Notes: generated by a model from the sequence alone, not told the origin. Numbered from the stretch's first letter, positions 48,101-58,837 are shown. The stretch: 64,000 bases of DNA from Aplidium turbinatum (GCA_918807975.1 OU964931.1:7822251-7886250); one strand, 5' to 3'. A program made the numbers and translations.

Positions 48101-50776
48101 CTCAAACTAAACGTTTTGTTTCGGCAGTTTTGCGTTGTTCGATTCTTAAGTTGTGAAGGAGACTCAATTTCTCCAATATTTATCATTTGTGTTTTTTTTT
48201 TACTCTCAGCAGAGGATAAAACCAGGCCAAGACTACCCAGGTGGCGGGAATGTGTAGTTTTGCATCGTTTTTGCGTTGCTGGACGTTTGAGGGACCCTTG
48301 TGGCTTGGTTGTTTTTTGGTGGGCTGGTTCTGTCAGTTTGTGATTTGGTTTCCGCCTTTCGTTGTGGTGGACTCACCAGGCTTGAACAATGTTGTGGCGG
48401 AGTGGGTGGGCTCGGGGTGGGGCGGTGGGACTGCAAATCCTCACTGAACTAATCAATAAGTAGTCTTGTTGCGCCTGGGATGGCGGCCTCATTGTGGGGG
48501 GGGGGAGTTTCCTTCCCTGCTGTCGGCACGGGGCTGGGCGCTCACTGGTGCGGCGGGCTGTTGCGATTCGCTGGCCATAACGGTGTAGCTTCCACGCTAG
48601 CCATTTAGACCATCCAATCAACTATATGTTTCTCGGCAGCCGTTTTGTAGCAAGAATTGACATCGACAAGAATTGAAATGGCTAGTGTGGAAGCTCCACC
48701 ATTGTGGTTGGGGGGTCGCGGCAGCTCGCTGTGCTGGTGAGTGCTCAGCCTTGTGCCGGGGGGGACGCTCCTTTCTTCGCAATGAGGTTGTCATCTTGGG
48801 CGCAACAAGACCATTTTGATTGGTTTGGTGAGGATTCGTGGTCCCATTGCTTTCTTTTTGGGCCTACTTATTCTGCCGTGACATTGTTTGGGCTTGGTGA
48901 GTTTGTTGCGGCTAAGGGTGGAAGTTGAATCGCCGACTGATGGAGCCGGCTTGCTGGGGGCAGCCGAGTTGCACGGGTTTTTTGAGCATTTGGCGGGGTG
49001 GGAGCGATGCAGAATTGTGCATTTTTGCTACCTGGGTAGTCTTGGCCTGGCAAAAGCTTTTCAACCAAACAACAAGCGCCCTTAGGTTGCACATTACTTG
49101 TCGAATAGTTTTTTGTACGACTACACAAATCACTTGGTTTACATTTTACATCTTATTATCAATTATGATAGCCTATTTGGAGAGTTTGCGCAAACACTTT
49201 ATTAATTTTTCAGAAACCCCAATTATGATGTAATGTTTCTTCCCTTATACCCCAATCATCAATTACGGTGGCTTTTCATTACTAAAACCTACTATTATGA
49301 CACAACAATGCGGTTGAGATTGGATTCTTGAATCTTTAATAAATTATGCCAATTTAAAGCTTTTTTTAATAGTTTTATGCAAATAAGGTAAAACTTAGCA
49401 TTTGATATAATTCCTTGCAAATACCAAAATTGCTTCTTTTTGTAACACCAAAGTATCGGCCAAAATATCGGTATCAGTATCGGTCTAAAAAAGTGATATC
49501 GGTATCGGGATCGGTATCGGCCAAAATATTGGTATCGGTACATCTCTAATTTTGGGATGTGTTGAAATGTTTCTTGTGGTTTATCAGTGTCTTTTTTCTG
49601 TTAAATCTTGTGTGATCCATTTGTGAAATACAGTTACTGAAGAAGAGTAAGTATATGAGGGGCTATGATAGACCATTCTTTTTTACATTTTACCAGATAA
49701 TAAAGATCTATTTTATGAATGCCAGCTCTTTAAATGTTTCGCCTGAGCAGTGATTAGCAAACTGTGGGCTTGTCAGATACTTAAATGAAAGTATGAACAA
49801 AAAAAGATAAGTATCTGAGATAGGTGTTAATGTTATGGGTATTATACAGTAATGTGTTACATTTATTCAGGTGTTACACTTATGATATATATATATAGGC
49901 GTTACTGGAGACTGTAAAGAGAGAAAACAAACTCAATGCATCGTTATCATAGCAAGCAATGTACAATCCTACTTTAGAAAAATCTATTGGCTGAGATGGA
50001 CGTTTGTGCTCGGGAAGATCTCCTTCTTCGATCTCTCCTTCTTCCTGCAAAACGTCATTGGTTATGTGACTAAATGTTCATCATGAGAAATTTAGAACTG
50101 TTTTCCTGTCCAAACATTAAAGCTACAATATTCTAAATCAGGGCTACTCAACTGGCGGACCGCGGTCCGAATCCGGACCTTCTAGGATCTAGGTGTTGAT
50201 GGTGGACCTTGAGCTTTTGGAAGATAACCTCATTGCCACATTTCAGGGTTTCTTTAAACAGATTTCTACTGGGAGGAAGCAATTTTTACTGTGATTATCC
50301 CAGTTGCTGGGGGGATTCGCCTCCCAGACTCCCCAACACTATCTCAGAAATCCAAGTCGAGTTACATTTTACCTAAAAAAGTGGTTTGGTACAGATAGTT
50401 TAACTTTCGTGGTTACGTGTGAAATAACTTATTTATCGAACAGCTAAAAATATTCAACTTGTCAAACTGGACCTTTGTTAACATTAGTTGAGTAACCCTG
50501 TTCTAAATTATGATAGCCTATGAATTGTAGGCTGCTAGGTTAGTTGAACAGCATAAACGTTGTTTATTGTCGCGTTACAAAGTCTTCCATTATTTTTAAT
50601 AAAAAATTACTACAAATTAAATGATAAAGTATAGAAGAAAAAAAAACAGTTCTCACAGTCCACTCTTCTTCCAGCCTATAAATATCTGCATCGGTATAGT
50701 CTCTTGGGTCTTTTTTTTTCTTTGCCCCAGTCATACACAGTAAAAGTCCAAAACTTACAAACAAAAGTAGCTTCAT
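38844..50776 (-). CDS. MESD: MESD, LRP-receptor chaperone of the ER (five exons)
   Basis: Exons at 50776-50657, 50044-49973, 47715-47555, 43330-43196 and 39111-38844 total 756 bp and 251 residues (human 234). All junctions have AG/GT and consistent phase. The protein opens with a signal peptide (MKLLLFVSFGLLLCMTGA). Conserved blocks follow: DPRDYTDADIYRLEEEW, EEGDLPEHKRPS, MLKMTKRHKTLMMFVTVSG, TEEITALWQ, LIRLTDGSYAYEIKDFL and QQDRCELVSIEGKDYPGKG. The tail is Lys-rich and ends KSTKEEL, an ER-retention signal in the place of vertebrate REDL. MESD/Boca folds beta-propeller/EGF modules of LDL-receptor-related proteins and so supports Wnt signalling. All four introns carry identified mobile elements. 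Confidence 0.95.
39260..40906. mobile_element. hAT-type non-autonomous element, copy B, in MESD intron 4
   Basis: Flanked by CCAGCGCT (39252-39259, 40907-40914). The ends are CATAGGCGTCGA and TCGACGCCTATG. It is the inverted counterpart of 29529-31237 along its whole length with small differences. Confidence 0.92.
40915..42245. other. MESD intron 4, no further feature
   Basis: A copy of the short palindrome motif lies near 41868 (TTTAACATCTGCACACGTTG). Nothing else was recognised. Confidence 0.4.
42254..42730. mobile_element. MITE with CATGGCGATC ends, in MESD intron 4
   Basis: Flanked by 8-bp duplications ATGTCTGG (42246-42253, 42731-42738). Inverted ends of about 60 bp begin CATGGCGATCTATACTACTG and include GGGGGCCTAT. 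No gene. The superfamily is probably hAT, from duplication length only. Confidence 0.85.
43196..43330 (-). CDS. MESD: MESD exon 4
   Basis: Acceptor TTTTATTCAG, donor GG|GTTAGT. Encodes RFVISSNRVLIRLTDGSYA and the block to DYPGKG, part of the conserved core. Ends in phase 2. Confidence 0.95.
43856..44059. mobile_element. 204-bp hAT MITE inside left repeat
   Basis: Ends CATAGGCGTCGATT and AATCGACGCCTATG, duplication ATGGAAGA (43848-43855, 44060-44067). The interior has a GGGGGCGCGCCCCCC palindrome. The ends match the 1.7-kb elements at 29529 and 39260. Confidence 0.92.
44304..44367. repeat. GATCA microsatellite
   Basis: Runs of AGATC/GATCA between the left repeat and the 3' end of the nuclease gene, just where the C-terminal part of the protein family is missing. 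Confidence 0.7.
44352..46574 (-). pseudogene. Broken XPG/FEN1-like nuclease gene of the transposon
   Basis: Three frame segments follow in order: 46574-46389 (SGLMDILETVYGDNAVKHMM, HLLIEKCLNG), then about 46480-45760 (YLQNMQNLKMKDP, LGSDLVIEQTLMRSLKTTGG), then 45812-44352. The last holds a recognisable XPG-nuclease order: VLDGGSLMHRV (first Asp), ATVVFDGYRDQPSVK (as FEN1 VFDGKPP), INAEGDADYDIVQAA (acidic cluster), LVGEDTGLLILL (as FEN1 ATEDMD) and AFTGCDTTSRIFGIGKRT (the Asp plus helix-hairpin turn, as FEN1 GSDY..GI.GIG). Two frameshifts at least break it, and the Cys-rich C terminus I recall for this invertebrate family is absent. The first codons lie inside the inverted repeat. Confidence 0.75.
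46711..46914. mobile_element. 204-bp hAT MITE inside right repeat
   Basis: A mirror of 43856-44059 with the same duplication (TCTTCCAT, 46703-46710 and 46915-46922), so it is the same insertion event present in both repeats. Confidence 0.92.
47555..47715 (-). CDS. MESD: MESD exon 3
   Basis: Acceptor TTTGATTTAG, donor CAAG|GTTGGT. Reads VDPSDPEGMLKMTKRHK, LMMFVTVSGDPTEAETEEI and ALWQSMLYNANIEIT; the core thioredoxin-like segment. Confidence 0.95.
47801..49548. mobile_element. hAT element in MESD intron 2
   Basis: Flanked by ATTTTGGG (47793-47800, 49549-49556). The ends are TAGAGATGTACCGATA and its inverse, followed by arrays of ATCGGTATCGG on both sides. No transposase remains; the middle holds a G/C-rich foldback (48222-49050). 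Confidence 0.92.
48222..49050. repeat. G/C-rich foldback element nested in hAT
   Basis: The ends are CCAGGCCAAGACTACCCAGG and its inverse. Inner pairs mirror at GTCTTGTTGCGCCTGGGATG (48463) and its near inverse at 48792, and at GTGTAGCTTCCACGCTAGCC (48583) and its near inverse at 48677. It is richer in G/C than its surroundings. No clear target duplication. Confidence 0.7.
49973..50044 (-). CDS. MESD: MESD exon 2
   Basis: 72 bp, acceptor GTTTTGCAG, donor TAAA|GTAGGA. Encodes EEGEIEEGDLPEHKRPSQP then IDFSK, the most recognisable MESD/Boca block. Confidence 0.95.
50139..50500. mobile_element. hAT MITE in MESD intron 1
   Basis: Flanked by TTCTAAAT (50131-50138, 50501-50508). The ends are CAGGGCTACTCAACTGG and GTTGAGTAACCCTG. 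362 bp, no gene. Confidence 0.92.
50657..50776 (-). CDS. MESD: MESD exon 1, signal peptide
   Basis: Forty codons from ATG: hydrophobic signal MKLLLFVSFGLLLCMTG, then AKKKKDPRDYTDADIYRLEE. Donor GGACT|GTGAGA, phase 0. Confidence 0.93.
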
Positions 50777-50969
50777 CTTGAACTTTTAAATTTTCTTGGA
50801 CTGCAAAAGGAAACAAAAAAATTAATATCTACATTGATTTAATTATTAGCCTCATGTTCACAAAAATAGAAAAGTTTTATTTACATTTAAAAGTCACATT
50901 TACAATTAGCACATTATAACCAACAACCTTGAAATTTTCCCAAATTTTGCCACATGGGGATAGTGCTGT

Positions 50970-51403
50970 CAGGGGCGCCGGAAGCGGGGGCAGATGCCCC
51001 CTGCCCTCAATTTTATCTGTAGGATGGAAGGGCAGGGGGGGCAATGGTACCCTCTTAAGGTCATGTAAGCCACTGCACATTTTGCAATATAACAATTTCT
51101 GCTATTTGCTTTTAGCCTAATTATAATCTTTCATTTTTGCGTCAAAATAGCCTAATATTCACGGCACAAAATTCTGCAACACAGTAAGTTACACCATTAT
51201 AACATATAGCATGATGCTCTTCTTTGTATACCGGATATAATACTTGTAGGCTATCATTACTCAATAGTGAGCTGATAGATGAGCATTAGGCCTATCGCTA
51301 TATCTTATCTTAAAAGTTTAAAAAAATGGCCTTTTAGCTACAAAAGTGCCCTTTTTTCATAATCCTGCCCCCCCCCCAGTCAAAAATTGTTCCGGCGCCC
51401 CTG
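50970..51403. mobile_element. hAT MITE upstream of MESD
   Basis: Flanked by AGTGCTGT (50962-50969, 51404-51411). The ends are CAGGGGCGCCGGAAGC and TTCCGGCGCCCCTG, with C-rich patches next to each. It lies about 190 bp from the MESD start and so near its promoter. Confidence 0.92.
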
Positions 51404-51594
51404 AGTGCTGTCACAGGAAGAAAAATCTATCTGCTGCTTGCACCGTTGCACTGACTGTACTGCAACAGGGTTGTCAGACAGCTTTTGAGAAAAAGAGCCA
51501 AACAATATCAAAAAAAGGACCAAACTGGGTAAAAAACAGCCAAATTGTTCAATAACGTTGTTAATAATCAGTTAATCACAGCCATAATATACAA

Positions 51595-51710
51595 CCAAGC
51601 AACCACACGGCATTTAACATAATCCATTAAAATTGAACATAAACTATAAGCTACAAACGTTTTCGGCCATACACACGTTAGTCCTTATCAAGTAACAAAA
51701 AAATAACCGC
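51595..51710. repeat. Interspersed repeat, copy 2
   Basis: The counterpart of 34793-34905. It abuts the 3' end of the LINE at 51711. Confidence 0.6.
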
Positions 51711-53325
51711 TTGATTGATTGACATTTTATTTTGTTGCGAGTATAAACACACATATTCAGCAAAGTCAGATAAAACAAACGGTAACGTAGAATGTGTGGA
51801 TACTGCAACGGGTGACTGCGAAGTGACCTGGAAGGTCTTCTAGTCGAGCAGCCACCCTCAACAAAAGAAAAAGTTACAAATTAAACATCAAAGAAGCGAG
51901 GCAAAAGAATCTAAAACATTGCTTGAATGAACACAAAATACATCATCTAATAAAAGTTTTACATAGGCCTGAAGCCATCATCATTGACATTAGTAATATG
52001 ATAATAGTAAATTTTTATAAAGATTTTTAAATGAGTTAGGTGAATTTTTTCTTATTTCCAATGGGATTGAATTCCAAATTTCCACTCCTGTATACTTGAA
52101 ACTACGTTGAAGTTTTGAAGATGAGTATTGAGGAACATAAAAATTATCCTTGCCAATTGCATTTCTGGTGTTGCGAGAATGAACATTTTTTGCTTTTTAA
52201 AATAATTAGAAAAAGTACATGGTACCGGTAGTGAATTGTTTTCATATTTGTGCATTAATTTTGAAGTTTCGAGTTTGAACAAATCATTTATTTTAAGAAC
52301 ATTTAGTTGTTTGAAGTATGGAGTCACGTGATCCGACCATCGCCCTCCCGCGACTATTTTTATTGCTTTATTTTGGAATGCTTGGAGTTTGTCGACATGT
52401 GTCTTAAAAGTGGAACCCCATATTGTTATTGTATAGGAGTATGCACAAGCGAGTGATACAATTGAAGTCTTGTTTTCGGAGGAATGAAAGATTTCAATTT
52501 AGACAAGATGCCGACAGACCGAGCAAGTTTCAATTTTATATCATCGATGTGGGGTTTAAACGAAAGTTGATTGTCAATAGTTATTCCAAGGTATTTAGCG
52601 TGGTCAACTATTTCTAATTTATCATCGTTGTAGAGAACATGGATTTCATCAAGATTACTGTAGTTTTTTTTGGGCGGAATTACTAATAAATTTGATTTGG
52701 AAGCATTGATAGTTAACTTGTTGGCATTTATCCAGCTATTGATTTCGACTAGATCCAAGTTGAGCTTGTTTTCTAACAGATTTAAGTTTTCAGCTTTGAC
52801 AATGAGACACGTGTCATCAGCAAACAATCTTGGTATTGATGATATGCTATTGGACAAATCATTTATATGTAACAAGAAGAGCAATGGGCCTAGTGTGGAT
52901 CCCTGCGGAACGCCGTACTCAATAAGCTGATGAGTGGAAGAGTAATTGTTAATCTCAACATATTGTTGACGGCTATTCAAATAGGATGCAACAAGGTCGC
53001 TTGCTACTCCCCGGATACCATAGTGGTCAAGTTTGTGCAAGAGTCGTTTATGGAAAACAGTATCGAAAGCCTTTTTTAGATTCAAGAAAGCAAGCCCTGT
53101 AAAATCGTTGTTATTCATCTGATCGTAGGAAATGCTGATGATATCGAGAGCGGCATGTGTTGTAGAGCGATTAGTACGGAATCCATATTGCGTAGGAATG
53201 AGTACAGAATTTTTATCAATAAAACAGGAAATCCGTTTAAATATTATCTTTTCAAATACTTTTGAGAAGCACGACAACGAGATAGGTCGCTTATCATCAG
53301 TGACGTTCGGTGGCTTAAACCGTTA
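51711..53325 (-). mobile_element. 5'-truncated LINE with reverse transcriptase (CR1/Jockey-like)
   Basis: Minus-strand frame 53277-52426 is an RT palm: LSCFSKVFEKIIFKRI, PTQYGFRTNRSTTHAALDII, AFLNLKKAFDTVFHKRLLH, IEYGVPQGSTLGPLLFLLHI and IPRLFADDTCLIVKAENLN (the FADD catalytic motif). The C-terminal piece YFKQLNVLKINDLFKLETSK sits at 52327-52052 in another frame, so at least one frameshift separates them. The 3' end is a short tandem repeat, CAATCAATCAA, as in CR1/L2 types. The endonuclease half is missing. Confidence 0.9.
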
Positions 53326-53339
53326 GGAAAGCAACTTGG

Positions 53340-54545
53340 AAATATACTGCAGCAAGGTAGTAGGCACGAAGGGCGTAACCGTCGGGCGATGCCGTGTTGC
53401 CGAAGGCAACACTTCCAGCGGGGGTCTGGGGGGCCTCCCCCAGAAATTTTTGAGAAACACTTCCAATTTGGTGCGCTCTGAGAGCATTTCCAAAACAAAT
53501 CAAAAATAAAAATCTGTCAAATTGTGCTTCGCCTATGTCGTGATCATACATCCATTTAATGTTTAGAAGTCATGAACAATCTTAATTTTAACGTTGCAGG
53601 ACCAAAATCCAGTGTTAGACATGGAATAATAGTTGTCTAAATATTTAATTCGTCATGAATGTTCATTCTCAGATATTCAGTTAGGCCTACACTGTAAAAA
53701 CTAACACTTAGGCCTAAACATGACAACCGCAAGCAATTTGTATAAAAAGCTGAATAAGTTTGCCTCCTGCATATAGAAGCTTAACGAACTAAATATTGCA
53801 TCCGCACCTGAACGTTCATTGGCGAAGTAACGTTATATCAACGCTGTAAAAAGGGCAAAAGCATGACTATGAAAGCTAGTAGGCTAAAGTACATGGCGAG
53901 GAGACATCAAAAACAGCAACAATCTTTTCGCCTTTATGATGCTGTGCTATGTACCATGACGAGAGACCATTCTGACGAGTTAGTCTAGCGAATGTACACA
54001 TTGACGTCACTGGGAAAGCAACTCTAACCATATATAACACATCTGATTGGCTAAGCAGCTGGTGACGTTTTGCAAAACGAGTGAGGATTGGATAAAACGA
54101 AGGTGTTTTTTGACATTTTTGAACCTGGGAAAAGCAACTTTGATAGTTGCTTCCCTGAAGCCTCAGTAGTTGTTTCTGACAGGAGCGTTTGCGTTAATTG
54201 GCATTTATAGGCAAGACATGCGGTATGGTGAGGACTTAGACTACTCACAAGCGTTACGAGTAATTCTAGTCACAAATACAGTAATTTTCAAGTTAAAATA
54301 GACTTGATAAAAATAATAAGAAGTTAAACCTAGAATTCAGTCATTATATTTTGCATAGTTTTCGCTCAGGTAAGCACTGCTTTCCTTGCTTTCCCTCACC
54401 GATCGTCACTGCTTATCATATCTACAATGAAAATGAATAACTGATCTAAACACTGAATTGAAAAATGAAATGCATAAAATGAAACAGCAGAGCATAGGAG
54501 AAAGGCACATCACATGGCGTTTAAATTACGCGAGGCAAAGACGCA
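53340..54545. other. Gene-free stretch
   Basis: 53385-53455 has a short G/C patch (CCAGCGGGGGTCTGGGGGGC then CTCCCCCAGAAATTT) like those near transposon ends. No gene seen. Confidence 0.4.
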
Positions 54546-55940
54546 TTAAGAAAAGACGTTGAGTAAATAAGAAGCGCCTGAGGCAAACAACTGTGTATTG
54601 AGGCAAGGATTGTATGATTTTATTAGCAAAGCCTCGTGGATTTTAGTGTCGAATTCGGTGGAACATTTACGCATAATTCTAAACGACTCCAAGGGTGGTT
54701 TGTTATTTAAACATGTTTGGAAATCGAATATGTGATCTTTAATGGCACTTTGTTTGTTCAAATTAGTTAAATCTAAGTGGTCCCTCACTCTCATGGCCAA
54801 ATGCCGCGTAGACATACCGATGTATGTACAATAGGATGGCTCGTTTTTGAATTTTATTTTAAAATTCTCTTGGGGTAGTGGGGAAATGGTGCCAATGAGT
54901 GAAAAAACGCTCATGACAAAATTTGAGATTCGTAACAAATTGTCTTCAGCCTCCTCATGGGGCCCAAAAATCGTAAAATGGGGTCAAAAACGAAATATTT
55001 TCAAAAATATTTTTAGTTTGGGTAGATACAATATTGTTTAGATATATCTAATTAACCTAAAAAAAAAAATTGATGTCATTTGAACTGTTCCTTCAGCTTC
55101 CTCACAGCTTCTGAAAATTTCCATTTTGCTGAAAATTTCGCATTTTTGTTTGTGGTTACCGTACATAACTACAAACTTCGTCAGTGATGTAAATTCAAAT
55201 AAAAGACGTAACTTTTTCCTACCAAACTAATCCAATTTCATTAAAAAAATGACGCAACAGCTCAGGGCAGGTCTATAAAGAGAAATACAATGACGTTTTA
55301 TAGTTGGCAAAATGTCTAACGCAATTATGTATTATGTAACCACAAACAAAAATGCGAAATTTTCAGCAAAATGGAAATTTTCAGAAGGTGTGAGAAAGCT
55401 GAAAAAATAGTTCAAATGACTCCAATTTTTTTTTTAGGTTAATTAGGTATATCTAAACAATATTGTATCTACCCAAACTAAAAATATTTTTGAAAAAAAT
55501 TTCGTTTTTGACCCCATTTTTCGATTTTTGGGCCCCATGAGGAAGCTGAAGACAATTTGTTACGAATCTCAAATTTTGTCATGAGCGTTTTCTCACTCAT
55601 TGGCACCATTTCCCCACTACCCCGAAAAAATTTAAAAAAAAAGTTCAAAAACGAGCCACCCTAATGTACAATTCGCGTCATGCAAACAAGTGAACTTGTA
55701 CACAACATTTGAACACAAGTAGAAGGGAGTCCTAGATTTAAGCTGAAAATAATAGCCAACTTTGAACGTTTTATACACAGGAACAATATCCACGTTGAAC
55801 TTCATCTTGATAAAACTTGACATATTACTGACAAAGCGTCTCGATGCTTTATCCACAAAGGGAACTGTAAGAAAGTTTTTCCATTCACGTTCGTCCGCTT
55901 GAGAGTGCGTAGAACGTGAATCTAAAAACCCCCTCAGCAC
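54546..55940 (-). mobile_element. Penelope-like element fragment with GIY-YIG endonuclease
   Basis: The minus strand upstream part (55940-55672) reads FVSNMSSFIKMKFNVDIVPV and LCSNVVYKFTCLHDANCT. Past an inserted MITE, 54823-54546 reads YIGMSTRHLAMRVRDHLDL, KDHIFDFQTCLNN, EFDTKIHEALLIKSYNPCLN and SGASYLLNVFS. This is the GIY-YIG domain that ends Penelope-like proteins. The element is broken and only its 3' part is present. Confidence 0.85.
54832..55663. mobile_element. MITE with TAGGRTGGCTC ends, in the Penelope fragment
   Basis: Flanked by ATGTACAA (54824-54831, 55664-55671). It starts TAGGATGGCTCGTTTTTGAA and ends with the inverse of TAGGGTGGCTCG. The arms of about 0.35 kb are a near-perfect palindrome. 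The end sequence and 8-bp duplication match the larger element at 15299-17550, of which it may be a deletion derivative. It splits the GIY-YIG coding region just before YIG. Confidence 0.88.
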
Positions 55941-56042
55941 CTTATTGAAAAACCATGTGGGGTAGTTGTAAATAAGACCAATAAAATTAGTGTTGCCCCT
56001 CTACACAGTGTTTCCACTCAAATCTTTGGCATTGGCATAAAC

Positions 56043-57231
56043 CAGAGATGTCCAACCTTTTATTATAGTGGGCCGCATTGTCACTTGAAATAATTCAATG
56101 GGCCGCAGAACCTATTAAATTTTAAGAAAAAAGGGTACATAAAGAAAAAATTAAAAACCATTGATTTCATCTTTGAAAATAAGAACAAATGACACAAACA
56201 TAGAAAGAAACAAAAATTTATTTCTACAATACAAAATCAATGAGATTTTTGACATGGTTTTCCAGCTAAGATGTTTATATCAACATTTGCATTAAAGGAA
56301 GTTGTCTTGATTCTTAGAATGTTTGCTAAGTGTTTCTTGGTCAGTCTGTTTCTTTCTGCAGTTTTGATGTTTTTCATCGATGAAAATAAATGCTCGCAAA
56401 AATATGTGCTGCCCCACATGTACAATAATCTTTTGGACAAATTAACTAATTTATCACATGAATGCAATTTTTTTAAAATAAAGGAAGAGTGTCTTCTCTG
56501 TGGAAAGTTTTCAAACTTTTTCGACTTTGCAGTTCATTCAGTTTAAGTTGGAATTCGGGTAGCGCTTTATCACACTGAAATGAAAATGGGTCACTGAATA
56601 ATTTTAATTCAATTTCAATCTTTTTGAAATTACAAAAAATCTGACTGTAAATTCTTCAAGCAAATTTTCATATAACTTAACATACTTTTCATAATTTACA
56701 GAACAGTCTTGAGCTCTTTCAGATAAACTACAAAAATGTACAATTTCGCCAGCTTTGAGTTGTGCTATGAAAAATTATTTTCCTGGTAAAACTACCTAGT
56801 ATTCGCTCGAACATTGAACTACACAACCGACCTTTCCCTTGTAAATGCAAATTGAGCTCAGCTAGCATTTCTGTGATGTCAACTATAGGAAAGACAAATA
56901 TCATTCAACCATTCTTCATTTTCTATAAAGTTTACATGTTGTTTCTTCTTCTCCATGAACTGTTTTATTTCGGGTAACAATTATTAAAATCTTTTTAAGG
57001 TGGCTGCTCTGCTGAGCCATCGGACTTTGGATATAATCCAACTTCTACGGTATATTATATTATAATCTTGCTGCTCCCATACTGTGCTATTACTACGCCC
57101 CTAAAAACTGACTGGAAGGCCACATTTTAATTAGGCTGAGATTCAAAGTTCAGAATACTACTTGGAGTGAAAATGACTAGCGGTAGCGGGCCGCACAAAA
57201 ATATCAGGCGGGCCGCAGGTTTACATCCCTG
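56043..57231 (-). mobile_element. hAT transposon remnant
   Basis: Flanked by GCATAAAC (56035-56042, 57232-57239). The ends are CAGAGATGTCCAACC and GTTTACATCCCTG with GGGCCGC patches beside each. Minus strand 56467-56237 reads STYFCEHLFSSMKNIK and RNRLTKKHLANILRI, the C-terminal hAT domain seen in GTF2IRD2/EPM2AIP1-related proteins. The rest of the gene is decayed. Confidence 0.92.
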
Positions 57232-57239
57232 GCATAAAC

Positions 57240-57452
57240 GGTAACGCCTAGAACATCACACAACTAAGGCGAAAGAGAAAATTGAAAAAAGAAAACTAGA
57301 TGTCATGAGTTACCAAGGGAAGTGGGGGGGGGGCCTTGTATACCTAGGACTGGTATACAAGTCCCCCCACCCCCCTTGGTAAATCATGACAAAGACAGGA
57401 CTCAATGGACATGGCTCTTTCGCCTTAGTTGTGGGATGTTCTAGTTGTTACC
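57240..57452. repeat. Foldback element, 9-bp duplication
   Basis: Outer arms GGTAACGCCTAGAACATC and its inverse, inner hairpin TCATGAGTTACCAAGG...CCTTGGTAAATCATGA with G- and C-runs. The right flank GGCATAAGC (57453) matches GGCATAAAC at 56034-56042 at 8 of 9 bases. Confidence 0.75.
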
Positions 57453-57461
57453 GGCATAAGC

Positions 57462-58438
57462 ATTGTCAGCTATGTTGCCAGATAACTTTTGATAAAATAC
57501 ACCAAGCACTGTCTAAAAAAATCGTAATTCAATTCAATTCAATTTATTTTTTTCTTTGTCGGAAAACAACAACAATGATAAAGTTACCAACAGTTTACGG
57601 GAATAAAACCAACAAAAGGAAACGGCGGCAAGACCAAAAAAGTTTAAAACGTGCATGCAATGTAAATTTAAAGGATACGTCGATGAAAGTAAATTTAAGC
57701 ACGGCCACCAAACCTAACAGTTTAAAATAGATGAATTAGTTGAAAGAATCAGTTGCATCTACATACCTAAAGCAACTGGAGGTCTGGCAGTTGATGAAGC
57801 CATGCGGGGACAACTGAACCTTACAGCCAATACAAAAAAAGAAAAATCAATAACACTTTTCAGTCTGCTATTTTGCATTCATGAAATGCTGGCATTTGCA
57901 CAACAATCTAACCTCTTAGTGTTATTTATTAAGTAAAAATCGATTTCGCTATAGTAATAGCATCTTCAGCTAGCACATGTAAAAAAGAAAATTTGAAAAT
58001 ACGTAAAACGAACAAATAAAGCAAACTCCGATATTATCAACGAGCATAAAATTCTTTTTTAACTAGATGGTTACATACAATTAAAATCAAAACCTGCAAG
58101 CCTAAATCTTAAGCTGGTGTTCTGCCACGATTTTCAACACTATACTGGTACAAAATTCAAGAACACATGAACATTATCATCCATCAACTAAATTACAATC
58201 GTTCAACAAAAGAATACAAAGAAAACGCAATTTCCAGTCTCAGTTTCCGAAAGACATTTATTTACTGTAAATAGCTAGTTTGATAGTATGTGCCAACTGC
58301 TTCCAAAAAAATCCAAATATTGAAAACAAAGGGCCAAGGGGCCAAACAAATTTTTTTGTGCCAACTGCCTCTAAAAAGATCCAAATTTGTGAAATTTGAC
58401 CCCAAAAGGGCCAATCTGGCAACCCTTTGCTGCAAAGT
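57462..58438. other. No recognised gene
   Basis: TTGCCAGATAA at 57476 and ATCTGGCAA at 58413 may be ends of another short element; no duplication confirmed. 58300-58400 contains two copies of CCAACTGCYTCYAAAAA. Confidence 0.35.
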
Positions 58439-58447
58439 GTAAATGTG

Positions 58448-58837
58448 GGAAGGCACTTTAACATGCAGATATCGAATCCATGGACTTCTGTCCAATCCAA
58501 CCACGAACCAATGAGATGCTACGTTATCTGTCCAATTGTGCCCATTCCAGCATTCAGCCAGAGAATTATATGTAATTATTACTTTGAACTTTGTTTGGTA
58601 ATTACAGAAGAAAAAAGAGCTATAGCAGAAGTGGGAATCAAACCCACGTCAATGTAATGACTACCACCGCCCTAACCCAATGCACCAAGTCAACCGATGG
58701 CAAAGCATTGATTTAATTTAGCTAGAATTTGCGTTTTTCCTTTATTCTTCCTAGACGCAACTTTGATAACGTCATGAACAGCGTAGCTTCTGATTGGTTC
58801 GTGGTTTATTAGAAATCTGCTTGTTAAAGTGCCTACC
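58448..58837. mobile_element. MULE-like foldback element with tRNA-like cassette, copy 2
   Basis: The ends are GGAAGGCACTTTAACA and TGTTAAAGTGCCTACC. The flanks GTAAATGTG (58439-58447) and GCAAATGTA (58838-58846) match at 7 of 9. Inverted arms include CCACGAACCAAT. It carries a minus-strand tRNA-like segment at 58624-58700. Confidence 0.8.
58624..58700 (-). repeat. tRNA-like cassette
   Basis: On the minus strand: TTGGTGCATTGGGTTAGGGC, then GTGGGTTTGATTCCCAC (B box) and CTTCTGC. It resembles the cassettes at 21885 and 63240. Confidence 0.6.

Noticed and set aside
58258-58504. Two 80-codon minus-strand frames
   Set aside because: They arise from a short duplicated segment (CCAACTGCYTCYAAAAA) and show no family.
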